Source: CAZJRQ01 sp964548535 (GTDB lineage Bacteria > Bacillota > Clostridia > Oscillospirales > Ruminococcaceae). Taken from it: a stretch of DNA of 44,526 bases. Position numbers and translations under genes: made by a program. The stretch lies in the NCBI GenBank assembly GCA_964548535.1, contig CAZJRQ010000020.1, positions 1 through 44,526 on the forward strand, read 5' to 3'. Positions 33,911 to 41,795 of this stretch are shown here, one piece after another; position 1 is the first letter of the stretch; the number at the start of each line of letters is the position of its first letter. The notes below the pieces were generated by a model, which searched no databases, was not told the DNA's origin, and saw only the letters and a program-made list of their open reading frames with translations.

Positions 33911-35050
33911 TTATTTAAATTTATCCTTTAGCTTGCTAAAGAAGTTCTCTCGCTTTTGATAATTCTTGTTTGAAAGTGATTCGTCAAAAGCCTTAAGCAG
34001 ATTCTGCTGTTCCTTGTTAAGATTTTTTGGAATCTCAACCGAAACCTTAACGTATTGGTCACCTCTGTCAGAGCGGGAAAGTTTTTTGATACCCTTGCCT
34101 CTTAGACGGAAAACAGTTCCAGTCTGAGTTCCCTCAGGTACGTTGTATTTAACCTTGCCGTCAATAGTTGGAACTATAATTTCAGCTCCAAGTGTCGCTT
34201 GAGTGTAAGTAAGCGGAATATCTGTCCATACATCATAACCGTCTCGCTCGAAAATTGGGTCTTCACGAACAGTAACATTAATGTGCAAATCACCGTTTGG
34301 TCCGCCATTTTTGCCAGCGTTACCGCCACCTTGAACTCGTAGTGACTGACCGTTGTCAATGCCGGCTGGAATGTCAATTTCCTTAGTTGTAGGTGTCTTT
34401 ACAAGTCCCTTGCCTGAACATTTTTGACATGGTGTATCTACAATTTTTCCGTTACCGCCACAGCGTGAGCACATTGCGGTCTGTGCAATGTTGCCGAAAG
34501 GTGTGCGCTGTGATATTTTTACAGTGCCAGTACCGTTACAATCAGGACAAGTTTTTGCAGTTGTACCCTTTGCAGCACCAGAACCGTTACAGTCGGAACA
34601 CTTCTCCAATCTGTTAATGCGAATGCTTGCTTTTTTGCCTGTGCAAGCCTCCATAAAGCTAAGTGTGATGTTAGCCTCAATATCACTGCCTTGCTGTGGA
34701 GCATTAGGATTAGAACGTCTTCCGCCAAATCCGCCGCCGAAGAAAGAGTTTAGAATATCATCTACTCCGCCAAATCCTCCAAAGCCATCAAATCCGCCGC
34801 CTTGACCACCGCCGTAGCTAGGATCAACGCCCGCAAAACCAAACTGGTCGTATTTAGCTTTTTTATCAGAATCAGAAAGAATCTCATAAGCCTCGTTTAC
34901 TTCTTTAAACTTAGCCTCAGCCTCTTTATTGTCAGGATTTAGGTCTGGGTGATATTGCTTTGCAAGCTTACGATACGCTTTTTTCAGCTCATCGTCAGAT
35001 GCACCCTTTGATACACCAAGCACCTCATAATAATCTCTTTTATCTGCCAT
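33911..35050 (-). CDS. dnaJ: Chaperone DnaJ (Hsp40)
   Basis: Co-chaperone that delivers unfolded proteins to DnaK and stimulates its ATPase. About 379 aa: J domain (1-70) with HPD, a G/F-rich linker (about 73-115), and four CxxCxGxG zinc motifs (CSDCNGSG, CPDCNGTG, CSRCGGNG, CQKCSGKG). C-terminal substrate-binding domains follow. The start is ATG 35050, eight bases after GGGAG, giving the usual MADKRDYYEVLG; the ATG two codons upstream is too close to the site. Last gene of the hrcA operon. Confidence 0.97.
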   Translation of the reverse strand: MADKRDYYEVLGVSKGASDDELKKAYRKLAKQYHPDLNPDNKEAEAKFKEVNEAYEILSDSDKKAKYDQFGFAGVDPSYGGGQGGGFDGFGGFGGVDDILNSFFGGGFGGRRSNPNAPQQGSDIEANITLSFMEACTGKKASIRINRLEKCSDCNGSGAAKGTTAKTCPDCNGTGTVKISQRTPFGNIAQTAMCSRCGGNGKIVDTPCQKCSGKGLVKTPTTKEIDIPAGIDNGQSLRVQGGGNAGKNGGPNGDLHINVTVREDPIFERDGYDVWTDIPLTYTQATLGAEIIVPTIDGKVKYNVPEGTQTGTVFRLRGKGIKKLSRSDRGDQYVKVSVEIPKNLNKEQQNLLKAFDESLSNKNYQKRENFFSKLKDKFK

Positions 35051-35075
35051 AAACATTACTCCCTTATATACAGCC

Positions 35076-35107
35076 TAACCGCAGAGCCGTTTAGAACTCT
35101 GCGGTTA
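35076..35107 (-). other. Intercistronic hairpin between dnaK and dnaJ
   Basis: Perfect 11-bp stem TAACCGCAGAG (35076-35086) / CTCTGCGGTTA (35097-35107) with a 10-nt loop and no T run. It is more likely a processing or stability element that sets different dnaK and dnaJ levels than a terminator. Confidence 0.65.
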
Positions 35108-35121
35108 AGATATATTTGTTT

Positions 35122-36969
35122 TTATTCAGCGTCAGTAAACTCAGCGTCGATTACGTCGTCGTCTGGGTTTGGATTGCCTCCCATGTTGTTAGGATCAAAG
35201 CCCTCAGCACCGCCAGCAGCCTGTTGTGCTGCAGCTGCTTGCTGATAAACATTAGTTGAAATCTTCTGGAAAGTTTCCTCAAGATCCTTGTTCTTAGCCT
35301 TGATGTCCTCAATATCAGTACCCTTTAGAGCTTCCTTAAGTGCGTCAATCTTAGTCTGGCACTCAGTCTTTTCAGCTTCAGAAACCTTGTCGCCGAACTC
35401 GCCTAGGGCCTTTTCAGCCTGGAATGCAAGTTGGTCAGCCTGATTTCTAGCGTCAACCTCGTCCTTCTTCTTAGCATCATCAGCTGCGAAAGCCTCAGCG
35501 TCCTTAACAGCCTTGTCAATATCGTCCTTAGACATATTTGTTGAAGAAGTAATTGTAATATTCTGCTCCTTGCCAGTACCAAGATCCTTAGCAGAAACGT
35601 GTACAATACCGTTAGCATCGATATCAAAAGTAACTTCAATCTGAGGAATTCCTCTTGGAGCAGGAGCGATACCGTCAAGCTTGAACATACCAAGCTGTTT
35701 GTTGTCCTTAGCGAACTCACGCTCACCCTGAAGTACGTTTATATCAACTGCTGGCTGATTGTCTGCAGCCGTTGAGAATACCTGTGATTTCTTTGTAGGG
35801 ATAGTAGTGTTTCTCTCAATAATCTTTGTGCAAACTCCGCCCATTGTTTCAAGACCAAGTGAAAGTGGAGTTACGTCAAGAAGTAGTAGACCGTCCTTAA
35901 CATCACCAGCAAGAACACCGCCCTGATATGCAGCACCAAGAGCTACACACTCGTCAGGGTTGATACCCTTAAATGGATCCTTACCAATAAATTTCTTAAC
36001 AGCATCCTGTACAGCAGGAATTCTTGAAGAACCACCAACCATAAGAACCTTTTGAAGCTCAGAAGCTGAAAGTCCGCTGTCTGAAAGAGCCTGACGAACT
36101 GGTCCCATTGTATCTTCAACAAGGTCAGCAGTCATTTCATTGAACTTAGCCTGTGTAAGTGTCAAGTCAAGGTGCTTAGGTCCTGTAGCATCAGCTGTGA
36201 TAAATGGTAGGTTGATTGAAGATGAAGGAGTTGATGAAAGCTCAATCTTAGTCTTTTCAGCAGCCTCTTTAAGTCTCTGCATAGCCATTTTATCGTTAGT
36301 TAGATCAACGCCCTCGTTAGCCTTAAACTCAGCAACCATCCAATCAATAATTCTCTGGTCGAAGTCGTCACCGCCAAGACGGTTGTTACCAGCAGTAGAC
36401 AAAACCTCAGTTACGCCGTCACCCATTTCAATGATTGAAACGTCGAATGTACCACCACCAAGGTCGTAAACCATAATCTTCTGATCATCTTCCTTATCAA
36501 TTCCGTAAGAAAGAGCAGCAGCTGTAGGCTCGTTGATAATTCTCTTAACTGTAAGACCAGCAATTTGACCAGCGTCCTTAGTTGCCTGTCTTTGAGCATC
36601 TGAGAAGTAAGCAGGAACTGTAATAACAGCCTCGTTTACTGTTTCGCCAAGATAGCTTTCAGCATCAGCTTTAAGTTTTTGCAAAATCATAGCTGAAACC
36701 TCTTGAGGAGTGTAGTCCTTGCCTTCCATCTTAGCCTTGTAATCAGTACCCATATGTCTTTTGATTGAAGTAACAGTGTTGTCAAAGTTAGTAACAGCCT
36801 GTCTTTTAGCAACCTGACCTACAAGTCTATCTCCTGTTTTTGAAACGCCTACAACTGAAGGAGTAGTTCTAGCACCTTCGCTGTTTGGAATTACTACTGC
36901 CTCGCCGCCTTCCATAACTGCAACGCATGAGTTTGTTGTACCTAAATCAATACCAATAATCTTTCCCAT
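35122..36969 (-). CDS. dnaK: Chaperone DnaK (Hsp70)
   Basis: ATP-driven folding chaperone. The 615-aa protein has the N-terminal ATPase domain starting GIDLGTTNSCVAVMEGG, the second phosphate motif VYDLGGGTFDVSI and VGGSSRIPAVQ. The substrate-binding domain has the DVTPLSLGLET start, and the C-terminal tail (DDDVIDAEFTDAE) ends acidic as usual. The short nucleotide-binding domain is that of Gram-positive DnaK. It lies 60 bp after grpE on the same strand, within the heat-shock operon. Confidence 0.98.
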   Translation of the reverse strand: MGKIIGIDLGTTNSCVAVMEGGEAVVIPNSEGARTTPSVVGVSKTGDRLVGQVAKRQAVTNFDNTVTSIKRHMGTDYKAKMEGKDYTPQEVSAMILQKLKADAESYLGETVNEAVITVPAYFSDAQRQATKDAGQIAGLTVKRIINEPTAAALSYGIDKEDDQKIMVYDLGGGTFDVSIIEMGDGVTEVLSTAGNNRLGGDDFDQRIIDWMVAEFKANEGVDLTNDKMAMQRLKEAAEKTKIELSSTPSSSINLPFITADATGPKHLDLTLTQAKFNEMTADLVEDTMGPVRQALSDSGLSASELQKVLMVGGSSRIPAVQDAVKKFIGKDPFKGINPDECVALGAAYQGGVLAGDVKDGLLLLDVTPLSLGLETMGGVCTKIIERNTTIPTKKSQVFSTAADNQPAVDINVLQGEREFAKDNKQLGMFKLDGIAPAPRGIPQIEVTFDIDANGIVHVSAKDLGTGKEQNITITSSTNMSKDDIDKAVKDAEAFAADDAKKKDEVDARNQADQLAFQAEKALGEFGDKVSEAEKTECQTKIDALKEALKGTDIEDIKAKNKDLEETFQKISTNVYQQAAAAQQAAGGAEGFDPNNMGGNPNPDDDVIDAEFTDAE

Positions 36970-37029
36970 AATAAAATCTTCCTTTCAATATATTCATACT
37001 TAATTTTGTTGTTTTCTTAAATTATTTGC

Positions 37030-37617
37030 TTATGGATTTGCAACTACTACCATTGCATATCTGATAACCTTATCGCCGATTTTATATCCCTTTTGGAAAA
37101 CCTGTGCAACAACATTATTGCCAAGCTCAGGATCTTCAATTTGGTTTACTGCATTTGCAAAATTCGGATCAAATTCTTCACCCTCAGGATTAATAACTTC
37201 GATACCTAATTTTGCAAGAACTTCGTTAAACTGATTGAAAATCATTTCAATACCTTGCTTGTAATTTTCATCAGTAGTTTCAGTAGCAAGAGCTCTCTCA
37301 AAGTTGTCTATAACCGGAAGAATCTCTAAAACTGTATCGCCCTTTGCGTCTGATGTAATATCAAGACGTTCCTTAGCAGTGCGCTTTCTGAAATTATCAT
37401 ATTCAGCCATAAGTCTTAAATACTTGTCGTTTGATTCGGCAAGCTGTTCTTTTAGCTTTTCAGCCTCAGATTTTTTTGCTGCTTTTTCTTTCTTCTTATC
37501 TTTCTTGTCGGCTTTGCCTTCCTTCTGTGCTGTCTCGTTAACAACCTCATCGTTAGTATTTTCTATATCCAGCTCTTCAGCGTTAACGTTCTTTTGCTGT
37601 TCGTTCTCTGTTGCCAT
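37030..37617 (-). CDS. grpE: Nucleotide exchange factor GrpE
   Basis: Releases ADP from DnaK. 195 aa: an acidic/lysine-rich disordered N-terminus (to about 50), a long coiled coil (about 50-90) with YLRLMAEYDNFRKRT, and a C-terminal beta domain with VAQVFQKGYKIGDKVIRYAMVVV. I use ATG 37617, which follows GGAGGG at a normal distance; the longer frame from GTG 37635 would translate the ribosome site. It starts only 18 bp after hrcA ends. Confidence 0.96.
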   Translation of the reverse strand: MATENEQQKNVNAEELDIENTNDEVVNETAQKEGKADKKDKKKEKAAKKSEAEKLKEQLAESNDKYLRLMAEYDNFRKRTAKERLDITSDAKGDTVLEILPVIDNFERALATETTDENYKQGIEMIFNQFNEVLAKLGIEVINPEGEEFDPNFANAVNQIEDPELGNNVVAQVFQKGYKIGDKVIRYAMVVVANP

Positions 37618-37635
37618 TTTAAAGCCACCCTCCAC

Positions 37636-38655
37636 TTATTTGTTCTTTTCCTTGTCATCATCGTCAGAAATCAAATCTGTAATGCGTTGTGAAAAATATT
37701 CAAGATAAGGAATAAACTTTGCGTAGTCAATCCTCATTGGACCGATAAGTCCAAGCGCACCAGCTTGTTTTCCGTCCTTTAAAAAAGGAGCAGTGATGAT
37801 AGATGAATTTTGAATAACGAATTTATCGTTTTCAGGAGCAAACATTACCTGCAAATTGCTGAAACTTTCATCAATAAATGTTGCAATTTCAGATTTATTA
37901 TCAAGGAAAGTAATAATTTCATTTTGATTAAATTCCTTGCAAGCCAGTAAGTTTGCAGCGCCAGAAACAAATACGTCTTGATCAGTAAGCTCATGTGATA
38001 ACGAAGCAAGTTCAGAAACCAAAGGAGCAAGAGTCATCATATATGTTCCCATAGCGGCACTTATATTATCGAAGAAATCTTCGGAAATATCGTCAATTGA
38101 AACTCCATGTAAATTTGATTGGAGATAGTTGTCAAAAAACTCAAGCTGTTCGTTAGTAATGTCAAATTCCAATCTGCAAATCTTATTCTTAATAGTACCA
38201 TTAGAAGTAATCATAAGAATAACATACATTCTCTTACCCGTAGGAATAACTTCAACTTTTGAAATAAGAGAAAACTTTGGTGTAGAATTTGCAACAACCG
38301 TTGCACACTTAGTAAGTTCAGCCAAAGCCATTGATGCTGATTGAACAACATCCTCTTCCGTAACCGCTTCTGTTGGAAGCATTGAGTCAATCTTATGCTT
38401 TTCCTCATCGCTAAGTGGATTAGTTTCCATTAGCGAGTCAACATACATTCTATATCCAATATAAGTAGGAATTCTGCCAGCTGAGGTGTGAGGCTGTTCA
38501 AGATAACCTTGCTTTTCAAGCTCTGCCATTTCATTACGAATTGTTGCAGAAGATGCTTTAACATGCTGCATTATCGCCTTTGAACCTACAGGAATTCCTG
38601 TTACTATATATTCATCTACAACCGCTGTAAGAATTTTTAATTTTCGGCTATCCAA
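37636..38655 (-). CDS. hrcA: Heat-inducible repressor HrcA
   Basis: Represses its own operon by binding CIRCE; its activity depends on GroE. 339 aa: an N-terminal winged helix (about 1-75) with TGIPVGSKAIMQ, SSATIRNEMAELEKQGYLEQPHTSAGRIPT (read in two parts) and YRMYVD, then the HrcA-specific central and C-terminal dimer domains. The TTG start at 38655 has GGTGAG five bases upstream and gives the family N-terminus MDSRKLKIL. First gene of hrcA-grpE-dnaK-dnaJ, directly downstream of the CIRCE elements. Confidence 0.96.
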   Translation of the reverse strand: MDSRKLKILTAVVDEYIVTGIPVGSKAIMQHVKASSATIRNEMAELEKQGYLEQPHTSAGRIPTYIGYRMYVDSLMETNPLSDEEKHKIDSMLPTEAVTEEDVVQSASMALAELTKCATVVANSTPKFSLISKVEVIPTGKRMYVILMITSNGTIKNKICRLEFDITNEQLEFFDNYLQSNLHGVSIDDISEDFFDNISAAMGTYMMTLAPLVSELASLSHELTDQDVFVSGAANLLACKEFNQNEIITFLDNKSEIATFIDESFSNLQVMFAPENDKFVIQNSSIITAPFLKDGKQAGALGLIGPMRIDYAKFIPYLEYFSQRITDLISDDDDKEKNK

Positions 38656-38675
38656 TTATCTCACCTGCCTAACTT

Positions 38676-38702
38676 TTAGCACTTGATGTTTTTGAGTGTT
38701 AG
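38676..38702 (-). promoter_or_regulatory. Second, degenerate CIRCE element
   Basis: TTAGCACTT (38676-38684), nine bases, GAGTGTTAG (38694-38702). It has three differences from the 18 consensus positions but keeps the exact 9-bp spacing. It shares four bases (38699-38702) with the perfect CIRCE next to it and lies between that element and the hrcA start. Confidence 0.6.
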
Positions 38703-38725
38703 CACTCGTTCTCTTTGAGTGCTAA
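38699..38725 (-). promoter_or_regulatory. CIRCE operator (HrcA binding site)
   Basis: Perfect consensus inverted repeat TTAGCACTC (38699-38707), nine bases, GAGTGCTAA (38717-38725). It overlaps the predicted transcript start of the hrcA operon, as in other Firmicutes. Confidence 0.97.
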
Positions 38726-38729
38726 GTAT

Positions 38730-38758
38730 AGTTTATACCTTTTTTTCATTTTTGTCAA
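38730..38758 (-). promoter_or_regulatory. Sigma-A promoter of the hrcA operon
   Basis: Minus strand: TTGACA (38753-38758), 17-bp spacer, TAAACT (38730-38735). The predicted start falls near 38723, inside the CIRCE. The stretch 38759-39011 is AT-rich; I see no gene in it. Confidence 0.65.
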
Positions 38759-39011
38759 GTACTTTGACGCTTTTTTTTGTCTAAATTTCAATATTATTTT
38801 ACTGCTTTTTTGTGCAATCATACATATGCATCGTAAAAGCATCATTTTTAAGAGTGATAATTGTGAACTAGGACAAAAAAACGAAATAAAATTGGATATA
38901 TATGTATTTTTTGTTGTGCTAGTTGCATAAATGGTTACAAAATGATTACACTAAGTTACAGCACTAATACAAAATGATTCAAAAAGTGTAGTAAAATCAA
39001 AGCAATTTTGA

Positions 39012-39110
39012 TATAATGTAGAACATAGATCGAGGCAAACCTGTGGCGTATACATAATTAAACGTCATGTTCTGTTTTAGTTTCACAGCTAAAACGCATT
39101 TTGAAAGGAT
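39012..39110 (+). promoter_or_regulatory. Leader of the NlpC/P60 gene
   Basis: A TATAAT (39012-39017) without a good -35 is followed by several short pairings: AGAACAT (39020-39026) / ATGTTCT (39067-39073) enclosing AGG-CAAA-CCT (39033-39042) and GGCGT/ACGTC (39045-39049 with 39062-39066), then GTTTTAG/CTAAAAC (39074-39080 with 39089-39095) and the ribosome site GAAAGGA (39103-39109). It could be a structured leader of unknown family. If the TATAAT is the real -10, transcription would start inside the first strand and weaken the outer helix. Confidence 0.35.
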
Positions 39111-39118
39111 GATTTATT

Positions 39119-40141
39119 ATTTTATTAAAGAAACTTATAAGCACAGCTTTAGCAATTACAATGGTGTTTTCAACTGCTGGAGCAATGGCAAGTAAGAATT
39201 CAAATGAAAGTATGTTTGCAATTAATGCAAGTGCGGCGAATATAACGCTAACAAAACCGCAGTTTGCAATAAAGAGAACGTATTCAGATAAAATTGAAAT
39301 TAATTTAAAAAACACCTCATCATATAATTCAGGAACTGTTTTCCATGTATATGTCAGCAATCACTTAACTAAAAAGGTAAAGCTAGCTGATGTAAAATCA
39401 AACAAAAATCAAATCGATCTATATAATAATGGAAATCATTTAAGAGCATCAACAGTTTATAGTGTAAAAATCAAGGCGGTTAATGGCTCAAATGAATCTA
39501 ATTTTTCTGATGTTATAAAAGCAAAGACAGAAAAAAAGACATATTTTAATATCAATAAAAATGTTCAGCTTTATACAGTTAAGGACAGAAAAATGGTGAA
39601 GTCAGTAAAAACTGATTCACGTCAGTCAGTGGTTTCAGAGCTTTATAATGCTAAGGGAACTAAAGTTGCAGGACTATCAGCAAAAACATATAGCAGTACA
39701 TATGTAAAAATCACTGAGGGAAAATATAAGGGCAAGTTTGCCAAGCTTGATTCAGGCAAAACGGTAAATCGTATTCCAGAGGATGAGGCAAAACGCCGCA
39801 TTGTCAGTGACTATGGTGCTGGTATGAATGGCGGAAAATATGTTTGGGGCGGTTCAAGCTATCGTGCAACTGACTGCTCAGGGCTTACAATGCAGTCATA
39901 TCAGCAAATTGGTATGAATATTTCTCATAATGCTAGAACTCAGGCTACTAAGGGTAAAGCTGTAAGCAGAAACAATATGAAGGCAGGCGACATTATCGTT
40001 ATGAATAATTACGGTCACGTAGCGATGTATATCGGCGATAATAAAATGGTTCACGCAATGAATTCTCGCGACGGAATTAAGGTTCAGTCAATTTCATATC
40101 TGCAGTATTATAATATAAATACAGTTCGAAGAATTATATAG
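39119..40141 (+). CDS. Secreted NlpC/P60 peptidoglycan hydrolase, probable AUU start
   Basis: About 340 aa. The frame from ATG 39161 begins in the middle of a signal peptide and has no ribosome site. Upstream in frame it reads LLKKLISTALAIT, completing a textbook signal peptide cleaved after AGAMA. The only start codons near the GAAAGGA site (39103-39109) are ATT at 39116 or 39119. Next come an Fn3-like domain (about 45-130), an SH3-like region (about 135-205) and the C-terminal NlpC/P60 domain with catalytic Cys in ATDCSGLT, His in YGHVAMYIG and a third polar residue near VHAMNS. It probably cuts stem-peptide bonds during wall remodelling. Confidence 0.85.
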   Translation: MLLKKLISTALAITMVFSTAGAMASKNSNESMFAINASAANITLTKPQFAIKRTYSDKIEINLKNTSSYNSGTVFHVYVSNHLTKKVKLADVKSNKNQIDLYNNGNHLRASTVYSVKIKAVNGSNESNFSDVIKAKTEKKTYFNINKNVQLYTVKDRKMVKSVKTDSRQSVVSELYNAKGTKVAGLSAKTYSSTYVKITEGKYKGKFAKLDSGKTVNRIPEDEAKRRIVSDYGAGMNGGKYVWGGSSYRATDCSGLTMQSYQQIGMNISHNARTQATKGKAVSRNNMKAGDIIVMNNYGHVAMYIGDNKMVHAMNSRDGIKVQSISYLQYYNINTVRRII

Positions 40142-40186
40142 CTTTATAATAGTATATAAATAGTATAAAATTTAATAATTATGAAA

Positions 40187-40227
40187 ATAAAAAAGAACGA
40201 GTACGATAATACGGACTCGTTCTTTTT
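40187..40227. terminator. Bidirectional terminator
   Basis: 12-bp stem AAAAGAACGAGT (40191-40202) / ACTCGTTCTTTT (40215-40226) with A and T runs. It serves the convergent P60 gene and the membrane-protein gene at 40250. It is flanked by two copies of a 15-bp direct repeat, CTTTATAATAGTATA (40142-40156 and 40235-40249). Confidence 0.85.
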
Positions 40228-40249
40228 GCTATACCTTTATAATAGTATA

Positions 40250-40801
40250 CTATTTATTTTTGTACAGTACTTTAGATTTAAGATCTACTTGGTCATATCC
40301 CCATTTGAATGAAAGCCAGCCGGATAATACAAAGAAAAATGGCAGAAACGCAAATAGTATTAGTGCAGCAGGATTCAAATCAGAAATGCTAGCACTATGT
40401 GCAACTAAATCTATAATTGGAAAAAAGCAGGCATTTGATATTTTGTAAGCTGGAATAAAGTTTCCAATCACGTTAAAGTACGATAAAACTAAAAGAAAAA
40501 ATGTGACAAAACTCGGAATTGCCGCAACAAGACCAATTTTCAAACCGAAATTTCTGCACGGCTCTGCCCCATGAAGTTTAACCTTGTTATTTGCCTTTTC
40601 GCCTTGCTTTAAACCTAAGTCAGCCATGATGCAAATTACGGTGCAAATTCCAGCGAATCCGAATAGAATATTAGCGAAAACTCCCATAGCTTTCGAAACG
40701 GCAATGTAGAATAAAAGCAGAAAAAATCCGAAAAATTCACATTGTATTGCTTTTAAAAATCCATAAAGCAGCAGCTTTTTTTTGTTTATTTGGTTTTCCA
40801 T
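40250..40801 (-). CDS. Conserved membrane protein of unknown function
   Basis: I do not recognise a family. The 183-aa protein has four likely membrane helices (about 15-37, 41-60, 88-110, 140-162). A short basic N-terminus and loops with charged residues suggest a cytoplasmic N-terminus. The ATG at 40801 follows GGAGGA. It is a single gene between the shared terminator and the divergent SDR gene promoter. Confidence 0.7.
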   Translation of the reverse strand: MENQINKKKLLLYGFLKAIQCEFFGFFLLLFYIAVSKAMGVFANILFGFAGICTVICIMADLGLKQGEKANNKVKLHGAEPCRNFGLKIGLVAAIPSFVTFFLLVLSYFNVIGNFIPAYKISNACFFPIIDLVAHSASISDLNPAALILFAFLPFFFVLSGWLSFKWGYDQVDLKSKVLYKNK

Positions 40802-40881
40802 AGTAAAAAGTCCTCCAGTTGATAATGCTATATATTATATCATAAAACTGGCTTTTTTTCAAGTGCAACAAGTAAATTTTC

Positions 40882-40910
40882 TTGAAAACTTCACTGCATT
40901 GTGTTATAAT
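40882..40910 (+). promoter_or_regulatory. Sigma-A promoter of the SDR gene
   Basis: TTGAAA (40882-40887), 17-bp spacer, TATAAT (40905-40910). Confidence 0.8.
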
Positions 40911-40947
40911 AAAAGAGATAAATTTAATCGAGAGGGTAGAGTGGTTT

Positions 40948-41676
40948 ATGAAAACTGCATTTGTAACAGGTGGTTCTGGCGGAATTGGTTCGGCAATTTG
41001 TAAGGCTTTGGCAGATGATGGCTTTGCTGTAGCGGTCGGATATTATAAAAATAAAATATCAGCTGATGAGGTTAGTAAATCTATTCAGTCACATGGCGGA
41101 GTGGCAGCGTCTGTTGAGTGTAATCTTAATGATATTAAAAGTGTACAAAAATCAGTGCAGTTTGTTGGTGATGTTCTGTCAGCTCCGCAGATTCTGATAA
41201 ACAACGCAGGTACGGCTAGTATTGGGCTTTTTACCGACCTTGCAGATAATGATTTAATTAGAATTATAAATGAAGATCTTACAGGAGCAATGATTCTTAC
41301 AAAGCTGATTTTGCCGAGCATGATAAGACAGCATTACGGCAAAATTATAAATATTTCGTCAGTATGGGGTGAAATAGGAGCGTCATGTGAGGTGGCGTAT
41401 TCGGCTGCAAAGGCTGGTTTGGTCGGATTCACTAAAGCGTTAGCTAAAGAAACAGCTCCAAGTGGAATAAACGTCAATTGTATAAGTGCAGGGCTTATTG
41501 ATACGAAGATGAATAATCAGCTTTCAGGCGATGATTTAAGTGCGGTTGTTGATGAAATTCCAGCAGGTAAGATAGGCACGCCTGAAGATATCGCCAATGC
41601 AGTGAAGTTTTTGATTTCTGACAATTCGCAGTACGTAAATGGACAGGTTTTGAGGGTTGATGGTGCGTGGTGCTAA
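40948..41676 (+). CDS. SDR-family reductase, FabG-like
   Basis: NAD(P)-dependent oxidoreductase of the classical short-chain family, 242 aa. The cofactor motif TGGSGGIG (about 8-15), NNAG, catalytic Ser in INISS, and YSAAK with catalytic Tyr/Lys are all present, as is the C-terminal NGQVLRVDGAW common in 3-oxoacyl-ACP reductases. It is outside any fatty-acid gene cluster, so the substrate is open. The start is ATG 40948 after GAGAGGG; a longer frame from 40882 begins in the promoter's -35 box. Confidence 0.9.
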   Translation: MKTAFVTGGSGGIGSAICKALADDGFAVAVGYYKNKISADEVSKSIQSHGGVAASVECNLNDIKSVQKSVQFVGDVLSAPQILINNAGTASIGLFTDLADNDLIRIINEDLTGAMILTKLILPSMIRQHYGKIINISSVWGEIGASCEVAYSAAKAGLVGFTKALAKETAPSGINVNCISAGLIDTKMNNQLSGDDLSAVVDEIPAGKIGTPEDIANAVKFLISDNSQYVNGQVLRVDGAWC

Positions 41677-41716
41677 TAAACAATTTGTAAATTAAGATTG
41701 TTTTTTGATAAAGTTG

Positions 41717-41745
41717 TTGACTATTTGATGATTTTGTGATATTAT
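41717..41745 (+). promoter_or_regulatory. Sigma-A promoter of the lipoprotein gene
   Basis: TTGACT (41717-41722), 17-bp spacer, TATTAT (41740-41745). Confidence 0.7.
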
Positions 41746-41795
41746 AATGATATATTGGTATGATTATGCTGAATAAAATATGAAAAGGTGAAAAA

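Noticed and set aside
35076..35107. Terminator between dnaK and dnaJ
   Set aside because: The stem is strong but has no T run, and dnaJ has no promoter of its own that I can see. A processing or stability hairpin is more likely.
39030..39066. GGCAAACC in the P60 leader, reminiscent of the c-di-GMP-I (GEMM) riboswitch core
   Set aside because: The partner segment GACGCAAAGCC and the two parallel hairpins of that class are missing. The match is limited to a few bases.
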